This document shows positions 18,038-26,107 of a DNA stretch of 64,000 bases, piece by piece (within the stretch, counting starts at the first letter, position 1; the number at the start of each line of letters is the position of its first letter). The notes under the pieces are model-generated. The model saw only the letters and a program-made list of their open reading frames with translations, had not been told where the DNA came from and did not search any database. The stretch covers positions 8,550,001 through 8,614,000 of the forward strand of contig NZ_CP114036.1 of NCBI RefSeq assembly GCF_026898115.1. The letters are read 5' to 3'. The translations under genes and the position numbers were made by a program. The DNA comes from Streptomyces sp. S465 (lineage in GTDB: Bacteria; Actinomycetota; Actinomycetes; Streptomycetales; Streptomycetaceae).

Positions 18038-19090
18038 TCACCGCCCGGCTTCCTCGCGGGTTTCTCCGGTGACCGCCACCAGTTCCGGCGGCCGCTGTGC
18101 GGCGGCCGGAGCGGCCGCCTGGGCGACCAGCTCACGCCACTGCGGCACCCGGTGGCAGGCGGCGAAGCGCCCTTGGCCCACCGGGGCCGGTGCGGGCGCG
18201 GTGCGGCAGGAGTCGATGACGAACGGGCAGCGGTGGCCGAAGACACAGCCCTCCCGCGCCGTCCAGGCGGGCGGTTCGGCCGACGGGCGCAGCGCCGCCG
18301 CGCCCGGCCCCTCCTCGGCCCGTACGCTCGGCGCGGAGGCGGTGAGCAGCGCGGTGTACGGATGCAGGGGGTGGCTGAACACCTCCCGTACCGGCCCCTG
18401 TTCCACCACCCGGCCGCGGTAGAGCACCGCCACCCGGTCCGCGATGCCCGCCAGCGAGCTGAGGTCGTGCGAGATGACGACGACGGCCATCCGGTGCTCG
18501 GTGCGCAGCCGGTCCAGCAGCCGCAGCACCCGGTTGCGGTTGGAGGCGTCCAGGGCGCTCACCGGCTCATCGGCGATCAGCAGCCGGGGCCGGGTGACGA
18601 TCGCCCGCGCGAGCAGCACCCGCTGCCGCTGACCGCCGGAGATCGCCCCCGGCAGCCGGTCGCCGAGGCGAGCCGGGTCCAGACCCACCGTCGTCAGCGC
18701 CTCGTCCACCCGCGCCGCGATCCCGGCGTCGTCGAGCTCGCCCGCGACCGCGAGCGGCTCCGCCACCGCCCGCCGGACCGTCAGCTCCGGGTCCAGGGCC
18801 CGCAGCGGGTCCTGGAACGCGTAACTCATCCGCCCCGAGCGGCGGAACGCGCGCAGTGCGCGCCCCCGCAGCCCGGAGACCTCGCGCCCGTCGAAGACCA
18901 CCCGGCCCGAACGCGGGGCGACCAGGCCCACGGCGGCACGGGCCAGCGTGGTCTTGCCGGAGCCGGTCTCCCCGATGACCCCGACGATCTCCCCCTCGCC
19001 CACGGACAGCTCCACACCGTCCAGCACCGGCTGCGCGCCCCGCCGGCCGAAGGCCACGGTCAGCCCGGAGATCTCCAGCAGCCCGCTCAT
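18038..19090 (-). CDS. ABC transporter ATP-binding protein, DppF/OppF-like
   Basis: A 350-residue ATPase energising a peptide/nickel-class importer. It has Walker A GETGSGKTTL, Q-loop YAFQDPLRALDP, signature ISGGQRQRVLLARA, Walker B RLLIADEPVSALD and the H-loop VVISHDLSSLA. The oligopeptide/dipeptide C-terminal extension with GCVFGHRCPFVIDSC and nearby Cys residues ends the protein; in this family such Cys can bind an Fe-S cluster. The start at 19090 overlaps the stop of the partner ATPase by ATGA. Confidence 0.9.
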   Translation of the reverse strand: MSGLLEISGLTVAFGRRGAQPVLDGVELSVGEGEIVGVIGETGSGKTTLARAAVGLVAPRSGRVVFDGREVSGLRGRALRAFRRSGRMSYAFQDPLRALDPELTVRRAVAEPLAVAGELDDAGIAARVDEALTTVGLDPARLGDRLPGAISGGQRQRVLLARAIVTRPRLLIADEPVSALDASNRNRVLRLLDRLRTEHRMAVVVISHDLSSLAGIADRVAVLYRGRVVEQGPVREVFSHPLHPYTALLTASAPSVRAEEGPGAAALRPSAEPPAWTAREGCVFGHRCPFVIDSCRTAPAPAPVGQGRFAACHRVPQWRELVAQAAAPAAAQRPPELVAVTGETREEAGR

Positions 19091-20145
19091 ACCGCCACCT
19101 CCCGGGCGCCGCGCGCACCGGCCCGCGACAGATCGATCTCCTCGCCGCGCACACACCGCACCCGCCGCCCGTCGGCCGTCTCCCGCAGCGGCACCGGGCC
19201 GCTGCGGCACTCCGGCGCGGCGAACCCGCAGCGGTCCGCGAACCGGCAGCCCGGCAGCCGCGCGCCCACCTCGGGCGGCGCTCCGGGGATCACCTCCAGC
19301 TCGCGCCGCTCCCAGTCGCCGACCGTGGCCACGCGCAACAGCGCTTCGGTGTACGGGTGCAGGGGGTCGTTCAGCACCCGCTCGGCCGGGCCGTCCTCGA
19401 CCAGCTCCCCGGCGTAGGCCACCAGGATGCGGTCGCACACCTCGGCGATCACCGCCAGATCATGGCTGACCAGCAGCAGTGCCAGATCGTGCTCGGCGCG
19501 CATCCGGGCCAGCAGCTCCAGCACCTCGGCCTGGACCACCACATCCAGCGCGGTGGTGGCCTCGTCGGCCACCAGCAGATCCGGTGCACAGGCCACCGCG
19601 ATGGCGATCAGCACCCGCTGGAGCATCCCGCCGGACAGCTCGTGCGGATGGCGCCGGGCGACCTCGGCGGGGTCGTGCAGCCCGACGGCGGCGAACAGCT
19701 CGACGGTCCGCTCGTGGGCCCGTGCCCGGTCCAGTCCCAGCTTCACCCGCAGCACCTCGGTCAGCTGACGCCCCACGGTCAGCGACGGGTTGAGATACGA
19801 GGCGGGGTCCTGGAAGACGGCGCCCACCCGGGTGCCCCGCACCCGGTCCCACTCCCGGCGCGACAGCCCGGTCAGCTCCTCACCGGCCAGCGTGATGCGG
19901 CCCTCGAAGACCGCGCAGCCCGGGGGCAGCAGCCCGAGCACCGACCGGCAGATGAGGGTCTTGCCGCTGCCGGACTCGCCGACCAGGCCGACGGCCTCAC
20001 CGCGGCCCACGGTGAACGACACATCGCGTACGGCCGTCAGCCGCCCGGCGGAGACGGTGACGCCGAGCCCCTCGACGGACAGCGCGGCCGGCCGCGGGAC
20101 GGGCCCGCCGGGCGCGGCGGGATCAGGCGACGGGGAGTGCGGCAT
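19087..20145 (-). CDS. ABC transporter ATP-binding protein, DppD/OppD-like
   Basis: The partner ATPase of the importer, 352 residues. Walker A is GESGSGKTLICRSVL, signature ELSGGMLQRVLIAIAVA, Walker B DLLVADEATTALD and switch VSHDLAVIAE. The C-terminal OppD/F extension contains CRFADRCGFAAPEC. The start at ATG 20145 lies 22 bp inside the preceding permease gene; an ATG at 20196 would add a Pro-rich stretch overlapping it further and is less likely. Two different ATPases make the heterodimeric nucleotide-binding core usual for peptide and nickel importers. Confidence 0.88.
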   Translation of the reverse strand: MPHSPSPDPAAPGGPVPRPAALSVEGLGVTVSAGRLTAVRDVSFTVGRGEAVGLVGESGSGKTLICRSVLGLLPPGCAVFEGRITLAGEELTGLSRREWDRVRGTRVGAVFQDPASYLNPSLTVGRQLTEVLRVKLGLDRARAHERTVELFAAVGLHDPAEVARRHPHELSGGMLQRVLIAIAVACAPDLLVADEATTALDVVVQAEVLELLARMRAEHDLALLLVSHDLAVIAEVCDRILVAYAGELVEDGPAERVLNDPLHPYTEALLRVATVGDWERRELEVIPGAPPEVGARLPGCRFADRCGFAAPECRSGPVPLRETADGRRVRCVRGEEIDLSRAGARGAREVAV

Positions 20146-21025
20146 CGGCCTGCTCCTTGGTGGTGTCGGGGGAGTCGGCGGTGGCGTCCGGGGCACCGGT
20201 GGGCAGCAGCTCGTCCGCCCCGGCGTCCCGTACGGCGTCGGCCAGCAGATTGAGCGCCCCGGCGGTGATGACGATCAGCGCGGCCGGGAACACCGGGGCC
20301 CAGATCTGCTGGGTGAGGAAGCCCAGATCGGTGGCGAGCATGCCGCCCCAGGTGGCGGCGGGCGGCTGCACACCGACCCCGAGGAAGGTCAGCGAGGAGA
20401 CCACCAGCAGACAGGTGGCCAGCGCCTGGGCGGCCGTGACGATGACCGTGGGCAGGACCTTGCTCCAGATGTGGGTGCGCAGCACCCGCCCCACCGAGGC
20501 GCCGAACAGCTCGGCCGACTCCACGTACTGGGCGTGCCGCAGACTCAAGCCGGCGGCGCGGGTCATCCGGAAGAACAGCGGGGCGTAGAGCACCCCGAGC
20601 GCCAGCATGGCCTGGTGCATCCCATTGCCCAGCGCGCCCACGACCGCGATGGCGAACACGGTGAACGGCAGCGTCATCAGCGCGTCGACGACGCGCTGCG
20701 CGATCCACTCGCCCATCCGGCCCATCCACAGCGAGACCAGACCGGCCGGCACCCCCACCGCCATCGCGGCGGCCACCGCCTCCACCGCGCCCGCCACCGA
20801 GCGGCCACTGCCCTCCAGCAGCCGGCTGAGCACATCGCGGCCCAGGTAGTCGGTGCCCAGGAGATGGCCGGGGCCGGGTCCGCGCAGCATGTTCCGGGGG
20901 TTCTGGGCGAGTGGGTCATGGGGCGCGAGCCAGCCGCCGAACACCGCCAGCAGCGCGATGGCCAGCAGCACCAGCAGCGCCACCTTGGCGGAGGCGGGCC
21001 GCCACGCCCGTCGCAACGTCCTCAT
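20123..21025 (-). CDS. ABC transporter permease, DppC-like
   Basis: A 300-residue inner-membrane permease. It has a short N-terminal cytoplasmic part with a helix (KVALLVLLAIALLAVFGGWLAPHDP), the OppC-type N-terminal motif NMLRGPGPGHLLGTDYLGRDVLSRLLEG, five further helices, and an EAA-like coupling loop ESAELFGASVGRVLRTHIWSKVLP. ATG 21025 overlaps the stop of the DppB-like gene by ATGA. It forms the translocation pore with the DppB-like partner. Confidence 0.9.
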   Translation of the reverse strand: MRTLRRAWRPASAKVALLVLLAIALLAVFGGWLAPHDPLAQNPRNMLRGPGPGHLLGTDYLGRDVLSRLLEGSGRSVAGAVEAVAAAMAVGVPAGLVSLWMGRMGEWIAQRVVDALMTLPFTVFAIAVVGALGNGMHQAMLALGVLYAPLFFRMTRAAGLSLRHAQYVESAELFGASVGRVLRTHIWSKVLPTVIVTAAQALATCLLVVSSLTFLGVGVQPPAATWGGMLATDLGFLTQQIWAPVFPAALIVITAGALNLLADAVRDAGADELLPTGAPDATADSPDTTKEQADAALPVA

Positions 21026-22041
21026 CGGCGCGTCACCTCCCGGCGCCGGGCGGCGGGGTTCAGCGCGAGCAGCGCCGCGTTGACGGCCACGTTGACGACC
21101 AGCACCACCGCGATGGTCACCAGCAGCGTCCCCTGGATCACCGGGATGTCGTGCTGCTCCGCCGACTGGAGGGTGAGCTGGGCCAGGCCGGGCAGCGCGA
21201 AGATCTGCTGGGTGACCACCGCGCCGCCGAGCAGCATCGGCACGCTCATCCCGAGGGCCGTGAGCGCCGGTCCGGCGGCGTTGCGCAGGGCATGGCCGAA
21301 CACCACCCGCCGGGCGCGCAGCCCGCGCATCACCGCGCCCGTCACATAGTTCTCCCGCAACGTCCCCACCAGGGAGGTGCGCAGCTGACGGGCGATGGCG
21401 GCCGCGGCCTCCAGGCTCAGCGCGAACGCGGGCATCACGGTGTACCGCAGCCACTGCGCGGGGTCCATGTCCAGCGGCACATAGCCGCCCGACGGCAGCC
21501 ATCCCAGCCTCAGCGAGAACACCGTGACCAGCGCGATGGCCACGACGAAACCGGGCAGTGTGCCGAGCAGCGCGCACAGCGCGGTGACGGCGCGGTCCAG
21601 CCGGCCGCCGGCCCTGAGCGCGGCGGCGACACCGGCCGCGCCGCCCAGCACCACCGCCATCAGCAGCGCGAGCCCGGCGATGGACAGGTCCACCGGGATC
21701 GCCTGCCGGATGCTGTCGGCCACCGGGACGGTGGTGAACCACGAGCGGCCCAGGTCCCCGGTGAAGGCGTGTCCCAGCCACGACACGTACTGCTCCCACA
21801 GGGGCCGGTCCAGGCCGAACTGGTGGTTCATCCGGGCGATGTCGGCGGGTGTCGCCGTCTCGCCGAGCACCGCCGCCGCCGGATTGGCCCCGGAGAGCGC
21901 GCCGAGACCGAAGGTGAGCGCGGAGGACAGCAGGAAGACCGTGCCCGCCGTGGCCAGGACGCGGCCGAGCGAGCGGGGGACACGGGCCGGCCGTACGGCC
22001 TTCCGGCGCATCCGCGCGAGATGTGGAGCGAGCGCGGTCAT
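21022..22041 (-). CDS. ABC transporter permease, DppB-like
   Basis: The 339-residue partner permease. It has an N-terminal helix VLATAGTVFLLSSALTFGLGAL, a large periplasmic loop containing RMNHQFGLDRPLWEQYVSWLGHAFTGDLGRS split over the typical OppB extracellular region, five more helices, and the coupling loop near LRENYVTGAVMRGLRARRV. It overlaps the lipoprotein gene stop by ATGA, so translation of the operon is coupled throughout. Confidence 0.9.
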   Translation of the reverse strand: MTALAPHLARMRRKAVRPARVPRSLGRVLATAGTVFLLSSALTFGLGALSGANPAAAVLGETATPADIARMNHQFGLDRPLWEQYVSWLGHAFTGDLGRSWFTTVPVADSIRQAIPVDLSIAGLALLMAVVLGGAAGVAAALRAGGRLDRAVTALCALLGTLPGFVVAIALVTVFSLRLGWLPSGGYVPLDMDPAQWLRYTVMPAFALSLEAAAAIARQLRTSLVGTLRENYVTGAVMRGLRARRVVFGHALRNAAGPALTALGMSVPMLLGGAVVTQQIFALPGLAQLTLQSAEQHDIPVIQGTLLVTIAVVLVVNVAVNAALLALNPAARRREVTRR

Positions 22042-23615
22042 CCGGCCGTCACCCCCTCGAACCGCTGCACCACCGGGAGCGCGGGGATGGGGGAGACGGA
22101 GGAGGTACGGGCCAGGGCGCGCGGCACCGTGTAGAGGAACACGTTCGGCATCGTGCGCACCGCCACCGAGGTGGCCGCCCGCAGCACCTCCGGATAGCGC
22201 GGCGACTCCAGCGGAGTGCGGCGCACCGCGGCCACGGCCGCCTCCAGTTCGGGCGTGGTCCGGCGGGAGGGGTTCATCAGCCCCTCCGCGCCGAAGAGCA
22301 CCTGCATGGCCTGCACCGGTGACTCCCGCCCGGCGAACTGGTCGAGGTACAGGGCGCGGGAGTGCTGGACGTACACCACCTGGGAGGCCCGCGCCGCGGG
22401 GATGACCTCGATCCGGGCCCGGAACCCGACCCGGTTCAGCTGCGCCTGGAGCTGCTCGGGCGCGCCCTGCGGCTGGGTGGTGGTGATGGTCACCTCCACG
22501 CCGTCGTGGTATCCGGCCTCCCGGAGCAGCCGGCGCGCCCGTTCCGGGTCGTGCTCGTACACCGCGCCGAGCCCCGGGTCGAAGCCCGGGTAGCCGGGCG
22601 GAAACGGCTGGTGGTCCACCTCGCCGTGGCCGAACTGCTCGCTGTCCAGCAGCGCCTGGCGGTCCACGGCGTACTTCAGGGCCTTGAGGACGGCGGGGTC
22701 GTCGAAGGGCTTCATGGTGGTGTTCACATCCAGGACGCGCACCACCATCGAGGGGATGAGCTGCACCGGGAAACCGGCCTCACGCGCCGCCTCCACCTGG
22801 CTGAACGGGATCTGGGCCACATTGAGCCGCCCCGACTGGAGCGCGGCGAGCGCCGTGGTCTCATCGGGCTTCGGATACGCCTCGAAGCGCTCGACGGCGA
22901 TGTGTTCGGCGTTCCAGTAGCCGGGGTCGCGGCGCAGACTCGCCATGGAGTTCTCGGTGTAGGACACCAGCCGGAACGGGCCGTGGCCGACCGGCCGGGT
23001 GGCCAGGCGCGCCTCGTCCGCACCGAACGCGGTGGGGCTGACCACCATGCCGGTCTTCCCGGCCAGCAGCGCGGGCAACTGGTAGTCGGCCTCGGTGAGT
23101 TCCAGGACCACGGTGTGCGGATCGGGCGCCCGTACCGTCTCGATACTGGTCAGCTGGGAGGCGATCAGGGACTTTGGGTGGTTCTTGCCGCGGTCGAGGC
23201 TCTTTTTGACGGCCTCGGCGTTCACCGGGGTGCCGTCGGAGAACCGCAGCCCCCGGCGGAGGGCGAAGGTGAGCCGCCGGCCGTCGTGGGAGTAGCGCCA
23301 GGAGGAGGCGAGCGCGGGCTTGGCGCCGCCCTTGGCGTCGAGCTGGGTCAGCCCGGAGTAGACCAGGGACAGCAGATGGACGTCCCAGCCCTTGGAGGAG
23401 AACACCGGGTCCCAGGTGGAGGGCAGATCCCAGCCCCAGCGCAGGGTGTCGCCCCCGCCGCCCGCCCCGGTCGTCGCCACCCCGCCGCAGGCGGCCAGCA
23501 GCAGGGAGCCACCCGCCCCCAGCGCGAGCCCGAGCACCGAGCGGCGGCCCGGAGCGGGGTCCGGCGGCGGATCGGGCGGAAGGCGGACGGGAAGCGGCGG
23601 GGCGGCGGGAGACAT
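22038..23615 (-). CDS. ABC transporter extracellular solute-binding lipoprotein, peptide/nickel class (family 5)
   Basis: A 525-residue substrate-binding protein. A twin-arginine plus lipobox signal (GRRSVLGLALGAGGSLLLAAC) indicates export by Tat and lipid anchoring. The mature part shows SBP_bac_5 hallmarks: LVYSGLTQLDAKG, LRRGLRFSDGTPVNAEAVKKS and FPPGYPGFDPGLG. Family 5 proteins bind peptides, nickel complexes, opines or glutathione. Because the operon carries a sulfur-type leader peptide and ends with an SsuD-like enzyme, an organosulfur ligand is the best inference. The start at 23615 gives a 222-bp untranslated stretch after the leader ORF, which holds the attenuator. Confidence 0.9.
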   Translation of the reverse strand: MSPAAPPLPVRLPPDPPPDPAPGRRSVLGLALGAGGSLLLAACGGVATTGAGGGGDTLRWGWDLPSTWDPVFSSKGWDVHLLSLVYSGLTQLDAKGGAKPALASSWRYSHDGRRLTFALRRGLRFSDGTPVNAEAVKKSLDRGKNHPKSLIASQLTSIETVRAPDPHTVVLELTEADYQLPALLAGKTGMVVSPTAFGADEARLATRPVGHGPFRLVSYTENSMASLRRDPGYWNAEHIAVERFEAYPKPDETTALAALQSGRLNVAQIPFSQVEAAREAGFPVQLIPSMVVRVLDVNTTMKPFDDPAVLKALKYAVDRQALLDSEQFGHGEVDHQPFPPGYPGFDPGLGAVYEHDPERARRLLREAGYHDGVEVTITTTQPQGAPEQLQAQLNRVGFRARIEVIPAARASQVVYVQHSRALYLDQFAGRESPVQAMQVLFGAEGLMNPSRRTTPELEAAVAAVRRTPLESPRYPEVLRAATSVAVRTMPNVFLYTVPRALARTSSVSPIPALPVVQRFEGVTAG

Positions 23616-23786
23616 GGCTGGACGTCGCCTTTCGTGGTGTCGACTGTGCCCCCGGGGCGGCCGTGGAACAGCGCGCGTCACCGCACCTGGCGCGCGCAGG
23701 GACATGCGAACGGGCGGCGGCCGGTGCGGGCCGGAGGCGCTGGGCCCGGGGCGGACATGCGAGAAGGAGGAGAAGGAGAAGCAGAA

Positions 23787-23806
23787 CGAGCGCAACAGGG
23801 CGCTCG
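23787..23806 (-). terminator. Attenuator-type intrinsic terminator between leader peptide and ABC operon
   Basis: On the minus strand CGAGCGC and GCGCTCG form a perfect 7-bp stem with a 6-base loop, followed at once by a pyrimidine tract (TTCTGCTTCTCCTTCTCC, 23786-23769). It lies 30 bases after the leader stop and 171 bases before the lipoprotein start. A U-rich tail is unusual for this genome, and its position inside an untranslated leader is that of a transcription attenuator. Confidence 0.65.
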
Positions 23807-23836
23807 GAGGACGTGGCGGACCGCGGGAGCGGGCGG

Positions 23837-23911
23837 TCAGCGACAGATGGCGCTGGCGGTGCGCCGGAAGTCCACGTATCGGCACACCACGGCGGGGTGC
23901 GTCGTCATCAT
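23837..23911 (-). CDS. Sulfur-operon leader peptide (cysteine attenuator uORF)
   Basis: A 24-residue ORF (ATG 23911, TGA 23837-23839) whose second half reads RYVDFRRTASAICR. This matches the R-x-V/I-D-x-x-R-x-A-S-A-x-C-R pattern I know from the conserved small leader peptides upstream of sulfur-assimilation genes in Streptomyces and mycobacteria. It contains two Cys codons (one in VVCRY, one third from the end in AICR). Stalling at Cys codons under cysteine limitation would alter folding of the downstream terminator and let the ABC/monooxygenase operon be read. The ATG follows a candidate -10 by 6 bases, so it may be leaderless. Family membership is by recall; no alignment was run. Confidence 0.78.
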   Translation of the reverse strand: MMTTHPAVVCRYVDFRRTASAICR

Positions 23912-23917
23912 GTGCCC

Positions 23918-23971
23918 ATGGTGAGGGGCGAGACCCCGGGAAGTCAATGGACACCTTTTGGTGTCTCATTG
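23918..23971 (-). promoter_or_regulatory. Candidate promoter of the leader/ABC operon with an overlapping dyad
   Basis: On the minus strand TTGACT (23942-23947) and CACCAT (23918-23923) are separated by 18 bp, ending 6 bases before the leader ATG. An inverted repeat, CAATG-G-ACACC TTTT GGTGT-CT-CATTG on the plus strand (23945-23971), overlaps the -35. It may be an operator, or alternatively the terminator of the DsbA-like gene whose stop is 10 bp away. The perfect core is GACACC/GGTGTC with a 4-base loop. Confidence 0.5.
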
Positions 23972-23981
23972 GCCAAGACGG

Positions 23982-24986
23982 CTACGGCCTGGGGGTTTTC
24001 AGCTCCGGGACGGTGAGCGCCGGATGGGTGGCGGCCTCGTCCGGGTGCAGCCACAGCGGACCGCCCGCCGTGTCCACCCGCACGGCCGAGGGCGGGGGAG
24101 TGGCGCCGCCCGTCAGCAGTGACAGATCGGGCCCGGTCAGGCTGCGGTGCTCCGCCAGCGCCTCCTCCGGGCCGGCCAGGGGCGCGTCCCAGAGGTGATG
24201 GGGCGCCACCGTGCGCAGCGCCGCCGTGTACTCGGCCATGCTCCGCCACCCCGGTGCGGCCACCCGCCCGCCGGGCCCTGAGAACACCAGGGTGGGCAGG
24301 GCGTAACGCACCCCGTCGTCGGTCTTCTTGACGCCCGTGCCGTGCGGACCCGGGGCGTGGAAGGCGCGCGCCTCCGGGACGGGGGCACGGGCCTCGGCGT
24401 GGTCCCGCCGGACGGCCGCCACCACCGACGGCTCGCCCATCTCCGCGCCCAGCCGCCCCACATCGACACCGTCGAGACCGGCCAGGGCGTCGAGCACCCG
24501 CTCGGCGGTATCGGCCGGGGTGCCCAGGACGAACGTGGTCTCGCGCAGCCGCCGCAGCACCCGCTCCGCGGCCGTCGCGCCCTGCCGCTCGGCCGCCTTC
24601 GCGGCGAGCGAGGCGGGCCGGCTGGTGGCCGCCACCCACCGCAGCCGGTGTGCGTAGGGCGCCCGCGTATGGCGGGCGATAGCGGTGATGTAGCGGCTGT
24701 ACCAGGCGGTCTCGGCCGCCGGGTCCGGCGCCGGATCGTCGTCCTCGTCGAAGAGGATGCCGAATACCCGGCGCCAGCGGACCCGCCCCGCGGTGAGCGC
24801 GCGCAGCCGGCGGAACGCGGGCTCCGAACCCCAGGCCCACGGGCAGGCCGGATCGGTGAACTCCACGACCTCGACGGCCCCGGGCCCGACGGCCTCGGAC
24901 CCGCCACCACCGACGGCCCCGACCTCGGCGGCGCCGTCGACGCTCGCACCGCTGTGCCGGGGCCGGCCGGCGCCCGTGGGTGTCAT
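23982..24986 (-). CDS. DsbA-family (thioredoxin-fold) oxidoreductase-like protein lacking the second active-site Cys
   Basis: A 334-residue cytosolic protein with a Gly-rich N-terminal extension, then the FrnE/DsbA-type start VEVVEFTDPACPWAWGSEP. The redox motif is C48-P-W-A51, so the usual resolving cysteine is replaced by Ala. The insert domain (about 90-190) is alpha-helical, and the conserved cis-Pro region is YALPTLVF. The C-terminal third is an extra domain with DEAATHPAL. FrnE-like proteins act as isomerases, or as glutathione-dependent enzymes when only one Cys is kept. ATG 24986 overlaps the Rrf2 gene stop (ATGA), so both are co-translated. Confidence 0.8.
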   Translation of the reverse strand: MTPTGAGRPRHSGASVDGAAEVGAVGGGGSEAVGPGAVEVVEFTDPACPWAWGSEPAFRRLRALTAGRVRWRRVFGILFDEDDDPAPDPAAETAWYSRYITAIARHTRAPYAHRLRWVAATSRPASLAAKAAERQGATAAERVLRRLRETTFVLGTPADTAERVLDALAGLDGVDVGRLGAEMGEPSVVAAVRRDHAEARAPVPEARAFHAPGPHGTGVKKTDDGVRYALPTLVFSGPGGRVAAPGWRSMAEYTAALRTVAPHHLWDAPLAGPEEALAEHRSLTGPDLSLLTGGATPPPSAVRVDTAGGPLWLHPDEAATHPALTVPELKTPRP

Positions 24987-25393
24987 ACCGCCAGCCGTTC
25001 GCCGACCAGGTCGCTCAGGGCGGTGGTGGTCAGCACCCGGCGCACATGGTCCTCCATCCCGCGCCACACCCCGGGCAGCCCGGCCGCCGGGCCGTGGTAG
25101 CCGAGGTCGTCCAGCCGTTCGCCGCGCAGGGTCAGGAACGCGCCGTCCACGGCGAGCACGATGTCCGCGAGCGTCATCTCGGCGGGGTCGCGGGCGAGCC
25201 AGTAGCCGCCCTCGCAGCCGCGCTGGCTGCGCACCAGACCGGCCTGGCGCAGATCGCGGAAGACCGCCTTGAGGAACCGGAAGGGGATGTCCTGGGAGGT
25301 CGCTATCGCCTCGCAGGTGAGCGGTCTGCTCGCGTCCGCGGCCAGCTCCGCCAGCGCCCGGACCGCGTAGTCCGCCTTCGCCGAGATCTGCAT
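24983..25393 (-). CDS. Rrf2-family transcriptional regulator
   Basis: A 136-residue winged-helix regulator. It opens with the family signature MQISAKADYAVRALAELA and has the recognition part IPFRFLKAVFRDLRQAGLVRSQRGCEGGYWLARDP. Iron-sulfur Rrf2 members (IscR, NsrR, RirA) carry a Cys triad after residue 90; here only two Cys are present, both before residue 65, so it should work without that cluster, as CymR does by binding a partner. CymR controls cysteine metabolism in Gram-positives, which fits the neighbouring sulfur operon, but that role is inference. ATG 25393 lies 6 bases after CATAAT, so the message may be leaderless. Confidence 0.85.
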   Translation of the reverse strand: MQISAKADYAVRALAELAADASRPLTCEAIATSQDIPFRFLKAVFRDLRQAGLVRSQRGCEGGYWLARDPAEMTLADIVLAVDGAFLTLRGERLDDLGYHGPAAGLPGVWRGMEDHVRRVLTTTALSDLVGERLAV

Positions 25394-25451
25394 ACGGTCA
25401 TTATGCGGCCTGGATCGGCCGTGTTGTGCCTGGTGAGCGAAAGGACACCTG

Positions 25452-25481
25452 TTGACATCCATTGCCGGGGCTTTCTACGGT
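25452..25481 (+). promoter_or_regulatory. Promoter of the cupin gene (leaderless)
   Basis: TTGACA (25452-25457) and TACGGT (25476-25481) with 18-bp spacing end 7 bases before ATG 25489. Transcription would start at or next to the A of the start codon, and there is no ribosome site, so this decides the start. Confidence 0.65.
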
Positions 25482-25488
25482 CGATGCC

Positions 25489-26013
25489 ATGACGACGCCC
25501 GGCGGCCACCCCGCGCAGCAGCACGACGCGTTCCATCCGCATCTGAGGGACACCGCCCCCGACGGCCCCCTGCGGACGCGTCTGCACCACATCCGTACCG
25601 AGGACGTCGACCCCGGCACCGCCCAGACCGAGGGCATGCGGCGGTTCGCCGCGATCAGCGGTCAGTCGGTGGGGTCCGAGCGGCTCTGGATGGGCCAGAC
25701 CCATGTGGCGCCGGACACCGCCTCCGCCAATCACCACCACGGCGCGTCCGAGACGGCCATCTTCGTGGTGCGGGGCCACCCCGAGTTCGTCTTCGCCGAG
25801 GAACGGGACGGACAGGTGGAGGAGATCCGGCTGCGCACCCGGCCGGGGGACTACATCTTCGTGCCGCCGTATGTGCCGCACCGGGAGGAGAACCCGGACC
25901 CCGACGACGAGGCGGTGGTGGTCATCGCCCGCAGCACCCAGGAGGCCATCGTGGTCAACCTGCCGGAGCTGTACGTGCTGGAGCAGGGGGAGCGGGGGGA
26001 GCGGGGGGAGTAA
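25489..26013 (+). CDS. Cupin-domain protein
   Basis: A 174-residue single-domain cupin. Metal-binding motif 1 is seen in SANHHHGASETAIFVVRGHPEFVF (His-His-x-Glu arrangement, about residues 80-100), and motif 2 in RPGDYIFVPPYVPHREENP with its conserved His. It probably folds as a small metal-dependent dioxygenase or isomerase, or binds a small molecule; the sequence does not say which. The C-terminus ends in a GERGERGE repeat. It is divergent from the Rrf2 gene over a 95-bp spacer and could be one of its targets. Confidence 0.82.
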   Translation: MTTPGGHPAQQHDAFHPHLRDTAPDGPLRTRLHHIRTEDVDPGTAQTEGMRRFAAISGQSVGSERLWMGQTHVAPDTASANHHHGASETAIFVVRGHPEFVFAEERDGQVEEIRLRTRPGDYIFVPPYVPHREENPDPDDEAVVVIARSTQEAIVVNLPELYVLEQGERGERGE

Positions 26014-26107
26014 CCGACCGGGCCGGCCATGCATTCGGCCGCCGCTCGCGGGTAATCGCCTGTGCTGTGTCCCCTCCACGAACCCCACCGAGGAAAGGAG
26101 CGGCATC

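Noticed and set aside
23759..23786. Polypurine tract as a triplex or replication element
   Set aside because: On the transcribed minus strand it is simply the pyrimidine tail following the attenuator hairpin.
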